The notes under the pieces were generated by a model, which was given only the letters and a program-made list of their open reading frames with translations, was not told where the DNA came from and made no database searches. Positions 51,394 to 60,245 of a stretch of DNA of 64,000 nucleotides are shown here, piece after piece. This DNA is from Paenibacillus sp. MMS20-IR301 (lineage in GTDB: Bacteria; Bacillota; Bacilli; Paenibacillales; Paenibacillaceae): contig NZ_CP135275.1 of NCBI RefSeq assembly GCF_032302195.1, positions 2,418,001 through 2,482,000 of the forward strand, written 5' to 3'. The stretch's first letter is position 1. Every line of letters starts with the position of its first letter. The translations under genes were made by a program, and so were the position numbers.

Positions 51394-52466
51394 GCGCGGA
51401 CCGCGGCGACAATAATCAATACGGCAGGAATGACCAGCATGAAGAACGGGTACACCGTATACAGCAGCGCCCCGCCTTCATCCAGATGCTCAGTGAAGCT
51501 GCGTGCATCCAGCATGGAGGTGAAAAGAATGATGAGCGCGCAAGGATAGAGCATTCTCCGGTAGGATATCCTGAACAGCTCGGAGATACCAATCAGCGCA
51601 GCAGCGAAGAACACAGCCATTTTGAAAAACACCCCGATGATCAGCACCATCACCACAAAGATATCCACCCGCTGGATGAAATCCGAAATCGAAATCTTGC
51701 TGATCGTCGGCATCAGCGGCAGCGGGGAACGCTCGACGATGTCTGCTCCCAGTACAGAAATATTAAGCGCCATAGTAAAGCTGAGCAGAACTGCCGAGAA
51801 GAGCATGGCGGCAGCGATGACCCAGGGCCCTTTTTTCACATCCGGCAAATAGGGCATCAGCATCGTGAAACACACCATCTCCCCAAAAGGGAACATATAA
51901 TTCTGATGCGCCACCGAGGCAAGCACCGGCTGCAGGCCATCCCCCAGCACAGGCAGCAGCCTGTTCAGATTAATCGAGCCGGAGAGCATCAGCATAATGG
52001 TCCCGAACAGCCCTATCAGCATGACTACCAGCGCGAATACCATCGAGGTTCTGCCCAGCACCTCCACACCCTTATGCAGCACGTAAGCTCCCGAGAGCAG
52101 CATCAGGGTACTGAGAATGAACAGCGGGGTGTTATGCATGGTAGCCATAGCGAGCATAGTACTGCCGTCGCGCAGATCCCGGGCGGCCAGATTAATGTAC
52201 AGTATAATGTAAGCTAAACCGACCGGAGCACCGATGTATTTGCCGAGCAGCTTGCGGGTATATGCGGTAAAGGGAAGGTCCGGATGCTTCCGGTACAGGT
52301 AGGCATAACCCGTAAAGACAATCAGACCGGCAGCACAGCCGAGCAGTATAGATATCCAGGCATCCCTGCCTGAACTCATCCCCAGATTCACCACCAGCGC
52401 CGTCCCCAGCTCAAACAGCACCGTCAGGCAAAAAAACTCGCCCAGTCCGAATTTAACAGTACCCAT
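51366..52466 (-). CDS. spore germination permease GerAB/GerKB type
   Basis: A 366-residue membrane protein of the APC superfamily with about ten helices. It is the B subunit of a Ger-type nutrient receptor and probably holds the germinant site. Marks: FGLGEFFCLTVLFELGTALV, YLYRKHPDLPFTAYTRKLLG and QNYMFPFGEMVCFTMLMPYL. ATG at 52466 follows GGAGGTG by six bases; GTG at 52475 overlaps that site. Last gene in an A-C-B order, as in gerK. Its 3' end overlaps a small plus-strand gene by 28 bases. Confidence 0.92.
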   Translation of the reverse strand: MGTVKFGLGEFFCLTVLFELGTALVVNLGMSSGRDAWISILLGCAAGLIVFTGYAYLYRKHPDLPFTAYTRKLLGKYIGAPVGLAYIILYINLAARDLRDGSTMLAMATMHNTPLFILSTLMLLSGAYVLHKGVEVLGRTSMVFALVVMLIGLFGTIMLMLSGSINLNRLLPVLGDGLQPVLASVAHQNYMFPFGEMVCFTMLMPYLPDVKKGPWVIAAAMLFSAVLLSFTMALNISVLGADIVERSPLPLMPTISKISISDFIQRVDIFVVMVLIIGVFFKMAVFFAAALIGISELFRISYRRMLYPCALIILFTSMLDARSFTEHLDEGGALLYTVYPFFMLVIPAVLIIVAAVRAHFSAPRPG

Positions 52467-52527
52467 TCTGAACACCTCCAGGGAATTATAATACAGATTT
52501 GTGCAGATCCATTATTGAAGCGGCTGG

Positions 52528-53742
52528 TTAGTTGATCTGAAAAGAGTTGCTGCGCATATCCGTGTGCCGGATGACCGCATCTGCTTCGAATTTAAGCTCA
52601 CAGCGGGCAAAAACTTCCTCCCAATGGTTCTTTATCTGCTTCCAGCCGCGCGGATTGCTCCGCTGCATTGCCTGCCCGAAGCCGAGATAATCGCTGTTAA
52701 ACTCCCGGGCTGTAGTTACCGCCAATCTGATCTGCTTCACCGTCTCCCCGGTAAGCTGCTCCGACAAATCTTCAAGCACCTCCGGGGAGGTGAGATCCAG
52801 GGAATTGGGCGACTCCTTCACAGCAGCCTGCTGCCTGATTCTGATGGTAATAACGGGATGCTCGGGATCGGCAGACTCCACCTTCAGCGATACCTGCGAC
52901 TGATACACATTGAAGGCAATATATCCGCCCTCACTGTGTTTAATCAGGACGGGGAACTGTTTGGTTTTGTTATGCAAAAGAACCGTACCCAGCGCAGCGT
53001 CGCCATCCAGCCAGCCCTTCATCTTATCATCCTTGAACGCGGCAAACCCTGATATCCGTAAAATGCTCTTCGGTTCAATACTCTTCAGATTGTCATTGGT
53101 ATCCGCCTGTTTCCGGCTTCCGGACGTAAACACCCCGTTAATAATCGGCCCTCCCCCTCTCAGCTGAATGCCTCTGATCACATCATCCACTTCCATCCGG
53201 AAGTTATAGCCGAATTGCTTGGAACTCGTTTCCAGCTTTTCTACCAGGTCGTTGGCAGGGATCTTACTGAACACCGTCATCGTGGACATCAGTGTAAGCG
53301 CCGGCTGGCCCCTCGATATAAAGATCAGGCTGGTGAGCCTGGTGTCACTTTCGCGCTCCAGGACATCCAGAATGTCCTTGATTCCCTCACGGGCAAACTC
53401 CTCGGAGATGACCAGCACCCGCACATGCCCCAGCGACAGGAAACGCGCCGTCTGCCGCGAGGCGTTGGCCAGCGCCTCAAACATAGTCCGTCCCGTGCCT
53501 GTGTAGAGGGCAACCGGCGAGATTCCCCGGGTGTTCTCCCCGGAGATTTCTTCAGCGACGATGACCTGAAAAGACAGCCTGAACTTCTCGGCCTCTGTCT
53601 CCCCCCTGTCAATCGCTACACCGGAGACAATTGCCCGGCGGTTCAGCTCCACACTGTCCCAGCAGCCGGTCAGCAGCAATAGCTGGACAAGAGCCAGCAG
53701 TATCCCGGAGAGCTTAAACGGTTTATTATTCATTCGTTTCAT
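52528..53742 (-). CDS. Ger(x)C-family spore germination lipoprotein
   Basis: A 404-residue lipoprotein, the C subunit of the nutrient receptor. The signal ends LLLLTGCWD; the Cys-Trp-Asp after cleavage is typical of Ger(x)C proteins (GCWDSVELNRRAIVSGVAID). Later landmarks: RFLSLGHVRVLVISEEFARE, ISGFAAFKDDKMKGWLDGD and the C-terminal SDYLGFGQAMQRSNPRGWKQ. ATG at 53742 follows AAGGTGAAG; the gene start overlaps the end of the A-subunit gene by 17 bases. Anchored on the outer face of the spore inner membrane. Confidence 0.93.
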   Translation of the reverse strand: MKRMNNKPFKLSGILLALVQLLLLTGCWDSVELNRRAIVSGVAIDRGETEAEKFRLSFQVIVAEEISGENTRGISPVALYTGTGRTMFEALANASRQTARFLSLGHVRVLVISEEFAREGIKDILDVLERESDTRLTSLIFISRGQPALTLMSTMTVFSKIPANDLVEKLETSSKQFGYNFRMEVDDVIRGIQLRGGGPIINGVFTSGSRKQADTNDNLKSIEPKSILRISGFAAFKDDKMKGWLDGDAALGTVLLHNKTKQFPVLIKHSEGGYIAFNVYQSQVSLKVESADPEHPVITIRIRQQAAVKESPNSLDLTSPEVLEDLSEQLTGETVKQIRLAVTTAREFNSDYLGFGQAMQRSNPRGWKQIKNHWEEVFARCELKFEADAVIRHTDMRSNSFQIN

Positions 53743-55639
53743 GGTCTTCACCTTCAGCCTGCTGCCCTGCAGCGGAATTGTTCTTCAGAATAAGCGGGGA
53801 CAGCTGCTCGTCATACCCTGTAGTGACCCGCATGTATTCAGGCATCTCCGCACGTATCTGCTGCGGGGATTTGCCGGATCCCATCACCCAGAGCGGCAGC
53901 CGCAGAAGGGTATCCTTCTGCCCCTTGACCGAGAGCGGCACAAACGGGGAGAGATACGGAATTCCGAACGAACGCAGGCTGTTCATATGTGCTACCAGCA
54001 CGATCAGTCCCAGTGTAATCCCGTAGAAGCCGAACATACTGCCCAGTACTACGAAGGCGAAGCGGATAATTCTGCCGGCAATCGCCATGTTATACGCCGG
54101 AATGGCGAAGCTGGCAATCCCGGTCAGCGCTACAACAATAACTATGATTGGGGTGATGATCCCCGCCTCCACAACAGCTGTTCCCAGAATCAGCGCTCCG
54201 ACTACAGATACTGTCTGCCCGATTACGCGAGGCATCCGCACCCCTGCTTCACGCAGAATCTCGAAGGCGGTTTCCATCAGCAGCACCTCGACAAAAGCCG
54301 GAAACGGTACATTCTCCCGCTGCGAGAGCAGATTAATCAGCAGCGTCGTCGGAATCATTTCATAATGATATGTAGTCAGTGCAATATATACAGACGGTCC
54401 CAGAAGCAGGACGATAAAGCTCATATACCGGACCAACCGCATCAGGATGGCAATATCGAACCGCTGGGAATAGTCCTCGGCAGACTGGAAAAACTGCGTA
54501 AATACCGCCGGAAGAATCAGCACAAACGGTGTCCCGTCAACAATAACAACCGCCCTGCCCTCCAGCAGATTCCCGGCAGCCACATCAGGCCGCTCCGTAT
54601 TATAGATGGTCGGAAACGGCGTGAACGTCTTATCCTGAATCAGTTCTTCAATAAAACCAGACTCGAGCACTTCGTCGATGGATATCTTCCGGAGCCGGTC
54701 CCTGACCTCCTGAACGAGCTCCTCCCCGGCGATCCCTTTCATATACATCAGCGCTACATGAGTCTGCGTCTCTGTGCCGACCTTCATGTATTCAAGATGC
54801 AGCTTGGGCGATTTGATCCTCCGCCGGATCAGCGCAATATTCGTCGCTGCCGATTCCACGAAGCCGTCCTTCGAACCGCGGACCACCAGCTGCGAGGTCG
54901 GCTCGCTGACTGCACGCTGCTCCCCGCCCCTCGTCTCACAGATGATGGCCGTTCTGTAGCCCTCCAGCAGTATCGCCGTGTCCCCTGAGAGAATGGCCAG
55001 CATCATCTCCTTCCACTCCTCTATGAGCACCGCATCCCCGATTTCCAGGGCACGGCTTAAGAGAAGCTGCGGAAGCGGGGGCAGTTGCAGAGCTTCGGCT
55101 TCCGCGGCAGCAGCGTCAATTGCTGCGGCGGGGCGGATGCCTGGGGTAACGCTGGTGTCACCGGCGATAGGAGCGCCGGGGGCTGCTGCGGCCGGCTCGG
55201 CGGTGGGAGATGCGGCGGCTCGGGCGACATCGCCGGGGACGGCGGGTGGACCGGCACCGGGACGGGTGGCAGGTGCGGCGGTGTGACATGTACGTGAATA
55301 CCCGGCAGATGCAGATTTAGCCGATCCTCTTCCTGTTCTGCCGTCTGCAATGTCCGCAAACAGCTCCTCTGTATTGGCTAGCAACGAGCCCATAACAAAT
55401 TCGTTGACCGCTACAGTATCAGCCAGCCCGCTAAGATGGACGGCCGCCGCCTCGATCCGGAGTTCTCCTCCAATCAGGATGCGGCGGATCTTGAGGTCCG
55501 GGCTGCCGCCCAGCTCAGACTGAATATAGCTCAGGCTCTGGGCGACGGTATCGGCCAGGCATGGGACAATGCGAACGGGTTGTTCTCCCGGCACCTCAGT
55601 TCCTGTTGCCTGTGCATTTCTCTTTGTCATCGACTTCAT
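53726..55639 (-). CDS. spore germination receptor A subunit (GerA family) with an Ala/Pro-rich insert
   Basis: A 637-residue GerA-family protein. The soluble N-terminal part has GSKDGFVESAATNIALIRRRIKSP-type sequence (GSKDGFVESAATNIALIRRR) and the KGIAGEELVQEVRDRLRKI region. The membrane part holds about five helices (VPFPAFVEVLLMETAFEILR, TGIASFAIPAYNMAIAGRII). Residues about 101-190 are an Ala/Pro/Gly-rich insert, probably disordered, that splits the two N-terminal subdomains. ATG at 55639 follows GGAGGAGGTGG by about six bases; GTG at 55648 overlaps that site. First gene of the germination operon, presumably under sigma-G in the forespore. Confidence 0.93.
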   Translation of the reverse strand: MKSMTKRNAQATGTEVPGEQPVRIVPCLADTVAQSLSYIQSELGGSPDLKIRRILIGGELRIEAAAVHLSGLADTVAVNEFVMGSLLANTEELFADIADGRTGRGSAKSASAGYSRTCHTAAPATRPGAGPPAVPGDVARAAASPTAEPAAAAPGAPIAGDTSVTPGIRPAAAIDAAAAEAEALQLPPLPQLLLSRALEIGDAVLIEEWKEMMLAILSGDTAILLEGYRTAIICETRGGEQRAVSEPTSQLVVRGSKDGFVESAATNIALIRRRIKSPKLHLEYMKVGTETQTHVALMYMKGIAGEELVQEVRDRLRKISIDEVLESGFIEELIQDKTFTPFPTIYNTERPDVAAGNLLEGRAVVIVDGTPFVLILPAVFTQFFQSAEDYSQRFDIAILMRLVRYMSFIVLLLGPSVYIALTTYHYEMIPTTLLINLLSQRENVPFPAFVEVLLMETAFEILREAGVRMPRVIGQTVSVVGALILGTAVVEAGIITPIIVIVVALTGIASFAIPAYNMAIAGRIIRFAFVVLGSMFGFYGITLGLIVLVAHMNSLRSFGIPYLSPFVPLSVKGQKDTLLRLPLWVMGSGKSPQQIRAEMPEYMRVTTGYDEQLSPLILKNNSAAGQQAEGEDHETNE

Positions 55640-55769
55640 ACATGCCACCTCCTCCCCTGTTTATGCAGAGTCCTATTATTCGCGGATAACCTTACCATTA
55701 TTCGGATAACCTTCCACTCTGTCACCTAAACTGCCTACTTTGCACCGGGCTTAGTCTCATGCAACTCAC

Positions 55770-55995
55770 TTTCAGCCTCAGTAACGGGATTTTTCACTCT
55801 AATCTCCTCGTACAGCCCGATTTCCGCCTCAGTAATGGGATTTTTCACACTAATTTCCTCCTACAGCCCGATTTCAGCCTCAGTAACGGGATTTTTCACT
55901 CTAATTTACTCGTACAGCCCAATTTCCGCCTCAGCAACGGGATTTTTCACACTAATTTCACACGTACAGCCCGATTTCCGCCTCAGTAACGGGAT
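55770..55995. repeat. 51-bp tandem repeat, about 4.4 copies
   Basis: Units run 55770-55820, 55821-55871, 55872-55922, 55923-55974 (52 bases, one extra) and a partial 55975-55995. A typical core is TAACGGGATTTTTCACTCTA with GTACAGCCCGA at the end. Units alternate in detail (CAGCCTC or CCGCCTC; CACTCTA or CACACTA), so units 1 and 3, and 2 and 4, are most alike: a 102-base higher-order pattern. The period is 17 codons, so frames stay open on both strands. Confidence 0.88.
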
Positions 55996-56081
55996 CTCCG
56001 CATCCGGATTACAGGGATCAAGACAACCCCCGAGCAAGCAGCAGCTCCTTAAGAAGTTTCTTTTCCTTCCCAGCACAAAAT

Positions 56082-56108
56082 GCCCCGCAAGCTCGCAGCT
56101 TGCGGGGC
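56082..56108 (-). terminator. terminator after dapF
   Basis: GCCCCGCAAGCT (56082-56093) pairs perfectly with AGCTTGCGGGGC (56097-56108), a 12-bp stem with a three-base loop; ATTTTG follows on the minus strand. Confidence 0.75.
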
Positions 56109-56159
56109 ACCCATGCAAAACATAAGTTATCTTACTAAAGTAGTGTGATCGAGCCTCTT

Positions 56160-56996
56160 TTATACATCCACCGAACCGGTGTACACTACCTGTGCAGGAC
56201 CGGTCATGTAGACATGATTGTCTGCCTCATTCCACTCGATATACAGGTCGCCGCCCTTCAGGCTGATTACAGCCGAGCGGTCGGTCACACCGTTCAGCAC
56301 CGAGGAGACCAGCGTAGCACAGGCTCCGGTTCCGCAGGCCAGCGTAGGTCCGGCGCCGCGCTCCCAGACGCGCATATCCACATGTCCGCGGTCAATTACA
56401 GTGGCGAACTCCACATTGACTTTGCGCGGAAAGAGCGGATGCACCTCAAGCTTCGGCCCCCAGGTGCCAAGATCGAAGGATACCGCATCGTCGACATAAA
56501 TAACTGCGTGCGGATTGCCCATGGAAACTGCCGTAAACTTGAATTCAGTCCCGTCCGCTTCAATCGGCTGATCCAGTACCGGCTCGGCATCGATAGCTAC
56601 CGGGATCTGCAGGCCTGACAGCACCGGCTCACCCATATCCACCGTAACCGTCTCTACCACACCGTCTTTAACTTTTAACGATACCTTCTGCTCACCGGCG
56701 CCGATCGTCTCAATAACAATCTGCTCCGACTCGACCAGTCCGTGCTCATATACATATTTGGATACGCAGCGGATGGCGTTGCCGCATTGCTCAGCCTCCG
56801 AGCCGTCGGAGTTCATGATGCGCATCATATAATCACCGCGCTGCGAAGGCAGAATGTACACCAGACCGTCAGCGCCGATGCCGAAGAACCGGTTGCACAG
56901 GGTAACCGCCAGCTCTGAGGCATTGGCCGGCAGCTCCTCTTCACCGAATACGATAATAAAATCATTGCCTAAGCCATGCATTTTTGTAAATTCCAT
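56160..56996 (-). CDS. dapF: diaminopimelate epimerase
   Basis: A 278-residue enzyme converting LL- to meso-diaminopimelate for lysine and peptidoglycan. The catalytic Cys pair is C71 (EQCGNAIRC) and C221 (LACGTGACATL). Other marks: FTKMHGLGNDFIIV, SMGNPHAVIYVDD. ATG at 56996 is chosen since AGGAGTGG lies eight bases upstream. The frame stays open to 57176, adding 60 residues made of a 22-residue repeat, but no ribosome site lies before that TTG. So the repeat is treated as upstream, though untested. Confidence 0.95.
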   Translation of the reverse strand: MEFTKMHGLGNDFIIVFGEEELPANASELAVTLCNRFFGIGADGLVYILPSQRGDYMMRIMNSDGSEAEQCGNAIRCVSKYVYEHGLVESEQIVIETIGAGEQKVSLKVKDGVVETVTVDMGEPVLSGLQIPVAIDAEPVLDQPIEADGTEFKFTAVSMGNPHAVIYVDDAVSFDLGTWGPKLEVHPLFPRKVNVEFATVIDRGHVDMRVWERGAGPTLACGTGACATLVSSVLNGVTDRSAVISLKGGDLYIEWNEADNHVYMTGPAQVVYTGSVDV

Positions 56997-57015
56997 TGGA
57001 CCGTCCACTCCTAAT

Positions 57016-57164
57016 GTTTTGTCAGCATTCACTACTTCCGAATCCGCTTCGTACAAAACTTGCTTCGAAAGCATACGCTTAGTTTTGTCAGCATCTACTA
57101 CTTCCGAATCCGCTTCGTTCAAAACTTGCTCCGGAAGCATACGCTTAGTTTTGTCAGCATTCAC
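57016..57164. repeat. 66-bp tandem repeat upstream of dapF
   Basis: Two full units (57016-57081 and 57082-57147) and a 17-base partial unit (57148-57164), each beginning GTTTTGTCAGCAT on the plus strand. The units differ at a few positions. On the minus strand they encode a 22-residue repeat (such as ADKTKRMLSKQVLYEADSEV) in frame with dapF. A period that is a multiple of three and synonymous-looking changes hint at coding selection, but the copies are few. Confidence 0.85.
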
Positions 57165-57239
57165 CAGCTCATTCAAGCATAAGCCAAGCTGCCCAGTGAA
57201 ACCAGCATACCTTATAGGAGTGGAACTTTGCTATTGATT

Positions 57240-60056
57240 TTATGCCGAAAACTTTGTACTTTTTATCATTTGCTGTCCGCCGCTGCGCATGCGGTTGCGG
57301 TTCTTCTTGCCGCCCCAGACACTGCCCGCCCCCATCACGAATGTAGGGACACCGGCCATAACCAGCACAAGGCACCATTCACGGAAGCTGAGCGGAACGG
57401 TCTTGAAGACCGGCTGCAAGAGCGGAATATACATGACTGCCAGCATCAGTATCACGGAGGACAGGACGGCGAGTACCAGATATTTGTTCTGGAACGGGTT
57501 ACGGTGGAATACCGAGCGTGAGCTGCGGCAGTCGAAGACATGGATCAGCTGGGCCATAACCAGTGTGGCAAAAGCAACCGACTGTGCGCGGATCAGCTGC
57601 CCGGCATCATGCGGGGCAATCCGTAGGGTCAGCCAGAATGCGGCGAGTGTGCAGAGGCCGATCAGCAGTCCGCGGCTGACGATTTTCCAGCCCAGGCGGC
57701 GGGCAAAAATATTCTCCTTCGCACCGCGCGGCTTGTGCTCCATTAAATCCTTCTCCGGCTGGTCTACGCCAAGCGCCATGGCCGGCAGCCCATCCGTCAC
57801 CAGATTGACCCAGAGGATCTGGATCGGCACCAGCGGCAGCGGCAGGCCCAGCATCATGGCGAAGAACATCGTCAGAATCTCACCGACATTCGAGGCCAGC
57901 AGATAGCGGATGAACTTGCGGATGTTCTCATAGATATTCCGGCCTTCTTCGATGGCTGCAACAATCGTCGAGAAATTATCATCGCCGAGAACAAGCGCCG
58001 AGGCTTCTTTAGTGACGTCAGTTCCGGTGATCCCCATTGAAATTCCGATATCCGCCGCCTTGATCGCCGGCGCATCATTAACCCCGTCACCGGTCATCGC
58101 CACCACATGGCCGTGGCGCTGCAGCGACTTGACAATGCGCAGCTTATGCTCCGGAGATACCCGGGCGTAGACATACACGCTGTCGGAGACCTTATCGAGC
58201 GCATCATCATCCATCCGGGTCAGCTGGCTGCCGGTCAGGACCGTGCCGCCCCGCTGCAGAATCCCGAGCTGATGGGCGATCGCCTCCGCGGTTGTACCGT
58301 GATCGCCGGTAATCATCACGGTTTTGATGCCTGCCCGGCGGGTCACCTGGATTGCATCGCGCACTTCCCGGCGCGGCGGGTCAATCATGCCTGTAAGTCC
58401 GGCGAAGACGAGCTGGCATTCCACTTCCTTCTCACTACCGGCGGCTTCTCCGGAGCGGATATCGCGGTAAGCCATCCCCAGCACGCGCAGCGCACCGGAG
58501 GCCATTTCTTCATTGGCATCAAGCACTTTCTGGCGCAAGGTCGGCGTTAACGGCACCACTCCGCCTTCCCATAGCATGTATGTGCAGCAGTTCAGCAGCA
58601 CATCCGGCGCCCCTTTAGTGCAGATCATCCGTCCGCCGGGATGGCTGACGATGACTGACATCAGCTTGCGTTCAGAGTCAAAAGGAAACTCTGTATCCCT
58701 GGTAAAGGTTACGGCAAGTGTACTTGCCGATAAGCCCATTTTGGCAGACAGGGCTACCAGCGCACCTTCAGTCGGATCGCCCTTCAACTCCCAGACGGAT
58801 GCTGTACCCGCAGCAGGATCCGTATCGGTACCTTTTCCTTTTTTCTTGCCGCGTGTATCCGTAACGGTCTCTACAATTTCCGCATTGCTGCACAGTGCGC
58901 CTACCTGCAGCATCCGCCGTAGGCTCTGGTCGTTTTTCAGATCAACAGGCTTGCCCTTCTGGAGTACATGTCCGGTGGGAGCATACCCTTCTCCGGTTAC
59001 CTCAAGGCTCCGTCCGGCACTCCAGAGCCGCGTCACCGTCATTTTATTCTGTGTCAGCGTTCCCGTCTTATCAGAGCAGATAACCGAAGCACACCCAAGC
59101 GTCTCTACCGACGGCAGCTTGCGGACAATCGCCTTGCGCTTGATCATCCGCTGGACACCGAGCGCCAGGGCTATGGTTACAATGGCCGGAAGGCCTTCCG
59201 GAATCGCCGCAACAGCCAGGCTCACACCAGCCAGGAACATGGCTGTCGCCGGCTGCCCGTGCAGAATACCGGCAATGACAACGACGATGGTAAGTCCTAA
59301 AGAGACATAGATCAGAATCTTGCCCAGCTGTTCCAGCCGGTGCTGCAGCGGCGTTTCCTGCGCTTCTGTATTCTGGATCAGATCGGCAATCTTGCCCATT
59401 TCCGTATCCATACCGGTACGGACCACCACTGCCCGGCCGGTCCCGCGGGTGACCATCGTGCCCATGAAACCGATATTTTTCTGATCGCCCAGCGGGATCT
59501 CTTCGGACCTGATAGCCTGTGCATGCTTCGAGACCGGCAGGGATTCACCCGTCAGTGCCGACTCCTCGGCATAAAGCGCGCTGCACTGCAGCCAGCGTAC
59601 ATCTGCAGGAATCCGGTCCCCGCTCTCCAGCAGGACAATGTCACCGGGCACCAGCATTCTGGCCGGGATATTCTCCTGCTTGCCCCCGCGCAGCACCTTG
59701 GCCGTAGGCGCAGAGAGCTGCTTAAGCGCCCGGAGTGAACGCTCGGCGCGGAATTCCTGGACGAAGCCGAGTATCCCGTTAAGCAGAATAATAGCGATAA
59801 TCGTAATGGCATCCAGATACTCCCCGAGGAGGCCTGATACCAGTGTTGCACCCATCAGCACCAGCACCATGAAATCCTTGAACTGATTGAGCAGCAGCAT
59901 CACTGGCGATACTTTTTTCCCTTCCGACAGCTCATTGAACCCGCTCTCTTTGCGTCTTTCCGCAGCAGCCTCCGCACTCAGACCCGCGCCCGGCTGGACG
60001 CCGAACATCTCCTGCAGCTCCTCTGCACCGAGCTGGTGCCAACTTTTTTGTTCCAT
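57240..60056 (-). CDS. cation-transporting P-type ATPase, Ca2+ class, copy 2 (YloB type)
   Basis: A 938-residue P2-type ATPase, in the position of B. subtilis yloB next to rqcH. Marks: TGESLPVSK, helix-4 AAIPEGLPAIVT, phosphorylation D329 in CSDKTGTLTQNKMTV, KGAPDVLLNC, MTGDGVNDAPAIK and helix-6 LWVNLVTDGLPAMALGVD. YloB is a Ca2+ pump important in spores. The ATG at 60056 has GGGAGGGG about 11 bases upstream. It is divergent from rqcH across 190 bases and ends 64 bases from the 66-bp repeat. Copy 1 at 23407-26151 shares these motifs. Confidence 0.93.
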   Translation of the reverse strand: MEQKSWHQLGAEELQEMFGVQPGAGLSAEAAAERRKESGFNELSEGKKVSPVMLLLNQFKDFMVLVLMGATLVSGLLGEYLDAITIIAIILLNGILGFVQEFRAERSLRALKQLSAPTAKVLRGGKQENIPARMLVPGDIVLLESGDRIPADVRWLQCSALYAEESALTGESLPVSKHAQAIRSEEIPLGDQKNIGFMGTMVTRGTGRAVVVRTGMDTEMGKIADLIQNTEAQETPLQHRLEQLGKILIYVSLGLTIVVVIAGILHGQPATAMFLAGVSLAVAAIPEGLPAIVTIALALGVQRMIKRKAIVRKLPSVETLGCASVICSDKTGTLTQNKMTVTRLWSAGRSLEVTGEGYAPTGHVLQKGKPVDLKNDQSLRRMLQVGALCSNAEIVETVTDTRGKKKGKGTDTDPAAGTASVWELKGDPTEGALVALSAKMGLSASTLAVTFTRDTEFPFDSERKLMSVIVSHPGGRMICTKGAPDVLLNCCTYMLWEGGVVPLTPTLRQKVLDANEEMASGALRVLGMAYRDIRSGEAAGSEKEVECQLVFAGLTGMIDPPRREVRDAIQVTRRAGIKTVMITGDHGTTAEAIAHQLGILQRGGTVLTGSQLTRMDDDALDKVSDSVYVYARVSPEHKLRIVKSLQRHGHVVAMTGDGVNDAPAIKAADIGISMGITGTDVTKEASALVLGDDNFSTIVAAIEEGRNIYENIRKFIRYLLASNVGEILTMFFAMMLGLPLPLVPIQILWVNLVTDGLPAMALGVDQPEKDLMEHKPRGAKENIFARRLGWKIVSRGLLIGLCTLAAFWLTLRIAPHDAGQLIRAQSVAFATLVMAQLIHVFDCRSSRSVFHRNPFQNKYLVLAVLSSVILMLAVMYIPLLQPVFKTVPLSFREWCLVLVMAGVPTFVMGAGSVWGGKKNRNRMRSGGQQMIKSTKFSA

Positions 60057-60245
60057 GTCTTATCTTTCCCCTCCCGGTCGTTTCTTGACTTCCGGCGGCG
60101 CACAGCTTTTCCACCTGTTTAGTCCAAAGTGTATTCAAGGTCGTCCCAAATTATCACCCCGGGAGACTTTCTCCTTTTGCGCGAACAAGGGAAAGTATGG
60201 CATCATAGGGAGAGTACATCATTTTAGCGACAGGAGAACCTTATC

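Larger units (their letters stand above)
55640..56159. other. spacer between the germination operon and dapF
   Basis: 520 bases without a convincing gene. They hold a 51-bp tandem repeat (55770-55995) and the dapF terminator (56082-56108). The operon's forespore promoter must lie between about 55660 and 55770; no clear sigma-G box was recognised by eye. Confidence 0.6.

Noticed and set aside
53741-54988. 415-codon frame antisense to the gerA-like gene
   Set aside because: It is a shadow frame over a clear GerA-family gene, with no ribosome site or recognisable domain.
55759-55989. 76-residue repetitive plus-strand protein
   Set aside because: It is only the 51-bp repeat read in one frame; no ribosome site, and unit 4 carries a frame-breaking base.
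55770-57164. Possible CRISPR arrays
   Set aside because: The repeat units are contiguous with no unique spacers and no cas genes nearby.
56997-57176. 60-residue N-terminal extension of DapF
   Set aside because: No ribosome site before the TTG at 57176, while the internal ATG has AGGAGTGG. Kept only as a finding.
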